Source: Pseudomonadota bacterium (GTDB lineage Bacteria > Pseudomonadota > Alphaproteobacteria > Acetobacterales > Acetobacteraceae). From it: a stretch of DNA of 7,455 nucleotides. Positions 5,975-7,455 of this stretch are shown here, piece after piece. Position 1 is the stretch's first letter; the number at the start of each line of letters is the position of its first letter. The notes beneath the pieces are model-generated. The model had not been told where the DNA came from. It saw nothing but the letters and a program-made list of their open reading frames with translations, and did not search any database. The DNA lies in the NCBI GenBank assembly GCA_021845835.1, contig JAJZVE010000218.1, positions 1-7,455 of the forward strand, in the 5' to 3' direction. Both the position numbers and the translations under genes were made by a program.

Positions 5975-6086
5975 TTATGAACCATATCGCATGACCCAGG
6001 CGATTTGCAGCGGATTGTCGTGGCTGGGCGGCATCTCCAAGTTCGGCGCACCGGGCAATTCGGCCCGCCAGACAGGGAGCATGACA
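5968..6086. promoter_or_regulatory. Divergent lysR-SDR control region
   Basis: These bases between the lysR start and the SDR start should hold both promoters and the regulator's binding site. An imperfect palindrome, GGTCCATTTATGAACC (5968-5983, six of eight arm positions matching), overlaps the lysR start codon and is a candidate site for autoregulation. No clear -35/-10 pair stands out. Confidence 0.35.
6074..6079 (+). promoter_or_regulatory. Ribosome binding site deciding the SDR start
   Basis: AGGGAG lies 7 bases before ATG 6087. It is only one base before ATG 6081, so 6087 is preferred over 6081 and over the far upstream ATG 5991. Confidence 0.6.
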
Positions 6087-6911
6087 ATGAGCACGAGCGA
6101 GACAGTGTGGTTCATCACCGGCGCGTCCTCCGGCTTCGGCCGCGCCTTCGCCTCCTATGCCGTCGAGCAGGGCTACCGTGTGGTCGCGACGGCGCGCGAC
6201 GTCGAGCACCTGGGCACCCTGGTGGAGCGGGCGCCGTCCCGCGTGCTCGCGGTGAAGCTCGACGTGACGAACCCAGACGAGATCGCAGACGCGATCCAAG
6301 CGGCGAAGGCGCGCTTCGGCCGCATCGACGTCCTGATCAACAACGCGGGCTTCGGCCTCGTTGGCGCGGTCGAGGAGACGCCAATGGCGGAGTGGCGCAG
6401 CGCGATGGAGACGATGTTCTTTGGCGCCATCGCCGTGACCCAGGCGGCGTTACCGACGCTGCGTGCGCAAGGCGCCGGCGCGGTGGTGAACATCTCCAGC
6501 ATGGGCGGACAGATGTCGGTCGCTGGGTTCGGGGCCTACTCGGCCGCGAAGTTCGCGCTCGAAGGGGCGTCCGAGGCTTTGGCGCAGGAGCTCGCGCCGT
6601 TCGGCATCAAGGTGCTAATCGTGGAGCCTGGAGCCTTCCGCACAGGCTTTGCCGGGAGCGCCTTGCGCCACATGCCCGTTCTGGACGCCTATCGCGACGT
6701 CGTCGCCGGCACGCGCGACTTCGCCCGGTCCATGAACGAGACGCAGGAAGGTGATCCGTTGAAGGCCGCCGCGGCGATCGACGAAGCGCTACGTGCGGAG
6801 AAGACCCCGCTGCGTCTCCAGCTCGGGGCTGACTCGATTGCCGCTGTGCGCGCCCACGCCGAGGCGCTGCTGGCCGACCTGGCTGTGTGGGGGCGAGTGG
6901 CACGGATGTGA
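6087..6911 (+). CDS. Short-chain dehydrogenase/reductase (classical SDR)
   Basis: This gene encodes 274 residues, the normal length of a classical SDR, an NAD(P)-dependent oxidoreductase that interconverts carbonyl and hydroxyl groups. The cofactor motif TGASSGFG lies at 11-18, with Arg37 after strand 2 (ATARD) favouring NADP(H). NNAG lies at 85-88. The catalytic Ser138 (NISSMGG), Tyr151 and Lys155 (YSAAK) follow in correct spacing, and VEPGAFRT (PG motif) comes after. All catalytic parts are intact. The substrate cannot be told from sequence. It stands divergent from the LysR relic, its likely former regulator, and 75 bases ahead of a second, broken SDR on the same strand. The frame is open back to 5991, but those residues are not SDR-like. 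Confidence 0.92.
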   Translation: MSTSETVWFITGASSGFGRAFASYAVEQGYRVVATARDVEHLGTLVERAPSRVLAVKLDVTNPDEIADAIQAAKARFGRIDVLINNAGFGLVGAVEETPMAEWRSAMETMFFGAIAVTQAALPTLRAQGAGAVVNISSMGGQMSVAGFGAYSAAKFALEGASEALAQELAPFGIKVLIVEPGAFRTGFAGSALRHMPVLDAYRDVVAGTRDFARSMNETQEGDPLKAAAAIDEALRAEKTPLRLQLGADSIAAVRAHAEALLADLAVWGRVARM

Positions 6912-6972
6912 AGATCGAAGGGTGAGCGATAGTCGCCTGAGCGATGCGCGACCGACGTGTCGAGGATGAAGG

Positions 6973-6979
6973 AAAGGAG
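6973..6979 (+). promoter_or_regulatory. Ribosome binding site of the deleted SDR
   Basis: AAAGGAG lies 7 bases before ATG 6987, so translation of the shortened gene could still start well. Confidence 0.6.
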
Positions 6980-6986
6980 CGGTCGG

Positions 6987-7394
6987 ATGAATGATGAACA
7001 CAGAACCGCGCTCGTGACGGGCGCGAATCGTGGCATCGGCTTGGAGGTGTGCCGCCAGCTTGCCGAAGCCGGGATGCGCGTGCTGCTCGGCGCGCGCGAA
7101 GTCGCCAAGGGCAATAAAGCGGCGGCCACGCTCGGCAGCGAGGGCCTCGAAGTGCGGGCCGTGCAGCTGGACGTTTCAGACCCGGCAAGCATTGAGGCGC
7201 TTGCCCGCGACCTCGCGGGGTGCGTGGGCGTGCTGGTGAACAGCGTCTGCCCGGGTTGGGTAGCGACCGACATGGGCGGCAGGGGCGGGCGGCCGGTTCG
7301 CGACGGTGCGGCGAGCGTGGTTTGGGCGGCGCTGCTGCCGGATGGCACGCAGAACGGCGGCTTCTTCCGTGACGGCAAACCGGTACCTTGGTGA
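6987..7394 (+). pseudogene. Short-chain dehydrogenase/reductase with internal deletion
   Basis: The 135-residue frame begins as a classical SDR: ALVTGANRGIGLEVCRQLAE (cofactor motif TGANRGIG at 11-18), then LDVSDPASIEALARDLAG and VGVLVN. It then jumps straight to SVCPGWVATDMGGRGGRPVR and ends GGFFRDGKPVPW, the C-terminus of SDRs of about 235-245 residues. About 100 residues are missing, including NNAG and the Ser-Tyr-Lys catalytic triad. The join is at VLVN (7230-7241): intact relatives have a VLVNNAG early and an ILVNSVCPGW late, so loss between the two similar stretches explains the in-frame result. An enzyme is not expected, although a stable cofactor-binding fragment cannot be ruled out. 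It has its own ribosome site and follows the intact SDR on the same strand. Confidence 0.85.
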
Positions 7395-7404
7395 CGATGC
7401 GGCG

Positions 7405-7429
7405 CGCCTAAATGACGCGTGTTTAGGCG
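7405..7429. terminator. Hairpin after the deleted SDR, possible terminator or operator
   Basis: CGCCTAAA (7405-7412) and TTTAGGCG (7422-7429) form an exact 8-bp stem with a 9-base loop, 11 bases after the stop at 7394. No T-run follows, so a classical intrinsic terminator is uncertain. The symmetry would also suit a dimeric repressor site for a gene beyond the window. Confidence 0.4.
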
Positions 7430-7455
7430 ACCGCTTTCGGAGACGACGCAGATCG

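Noticed and set aside
5345..5980. Plus-strand frame opposite lysR
   Set aside because: It shows no motifs; the minus strand has clear LysR HTH and effector-domain sequence.
5991..6086. Extended N-terminus of the intact SDR from ATG 5991
   Set aside because: The extra 32 residues are not SDR-like, and the AGGGAG site fits ATG 6087.
6607..7378. Minus-strand frames opposite the two SDR genes
   Set aside because: They are Ser/Arg/Pro-rich shadows; the plus-strand SDR motifs are unambiguous.
1..7455. CRISPR arrays, tRNA or rRNA genes, toxin-antitoxin or defence systems
   Set aside because: No evenly spaced repeats, no tRNA-like clover-leaf sequences, no rRNA-like stretches and no recognisable defence or toxin motifs were seen.

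Overview
The window is GC-rich bacterial DNA, most likely from an alphaproteobacterium. That placement rests on the overall protein and insertion-sequence flavour and no marker gene is present, so it is weak. It looks like accessory DNA, a plasmid or a decaying genomic island. In about 7.4 kb it holds parts of three insertion-sequence families, a conjugation-relaxase fragment, a small MITE-like repeat, and at least three metabolic or regulatory genes broken by deletions or frameshifts.

Region by region. Bases 2-793 hold the C-terminal part of a multi-spanning permease of the YraQ/ArsP_1 type, cut by the window edge. Bases 818-1003 hold a shortened pterin-4a-carbinolamine dehydratase (PCD) relic, whose frame runs without a stop into an intact SAM-dependent methyltransferase (best start GTG 1070, end 1711). 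Bases 1712-1853 hold no complete gene. Bases 1854-3743 are an IS3-family remnant whose transposase (OrfB) is split by a complete IS30-family element at 2161-3623. That element has perfect 25-bp inverted repeats, a TTG target duplication and an apparently intact transposase on the minus strand. From about 3744 an IS256-family left end follows. Its transposase is cut after about 122 residues and runs in frame into the C-terminal domain of a DUF3363-type relaxase, ending at 4731. Bases 4775-4939 form a short element with matching ends and TA borders, a MITE candidate.

The right part is a LysR-type regulator on the minus strand (5074-5974, frameshifted near 5370) facing away from an intact short-chain dehydrogenase/reductase (SDR, 6087-6911). 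A second SDR follows (6987-7394); it has lost its middle and all of the catalytic triad. A hairpin closes the window.

Functionally, the LysR-SDR pair is a familiar divergent regulator/target layout, though the regulator is probably dead. The permease-PCD-methyltransferase run looks like the end of a co-transcribed gene set. The centre is nested mobile DNA. I see no convincing new biological system. The interest lies in the order of insertions, the clean in-frame deletions, the transposase-relaxase chimera and the MITE candidate.
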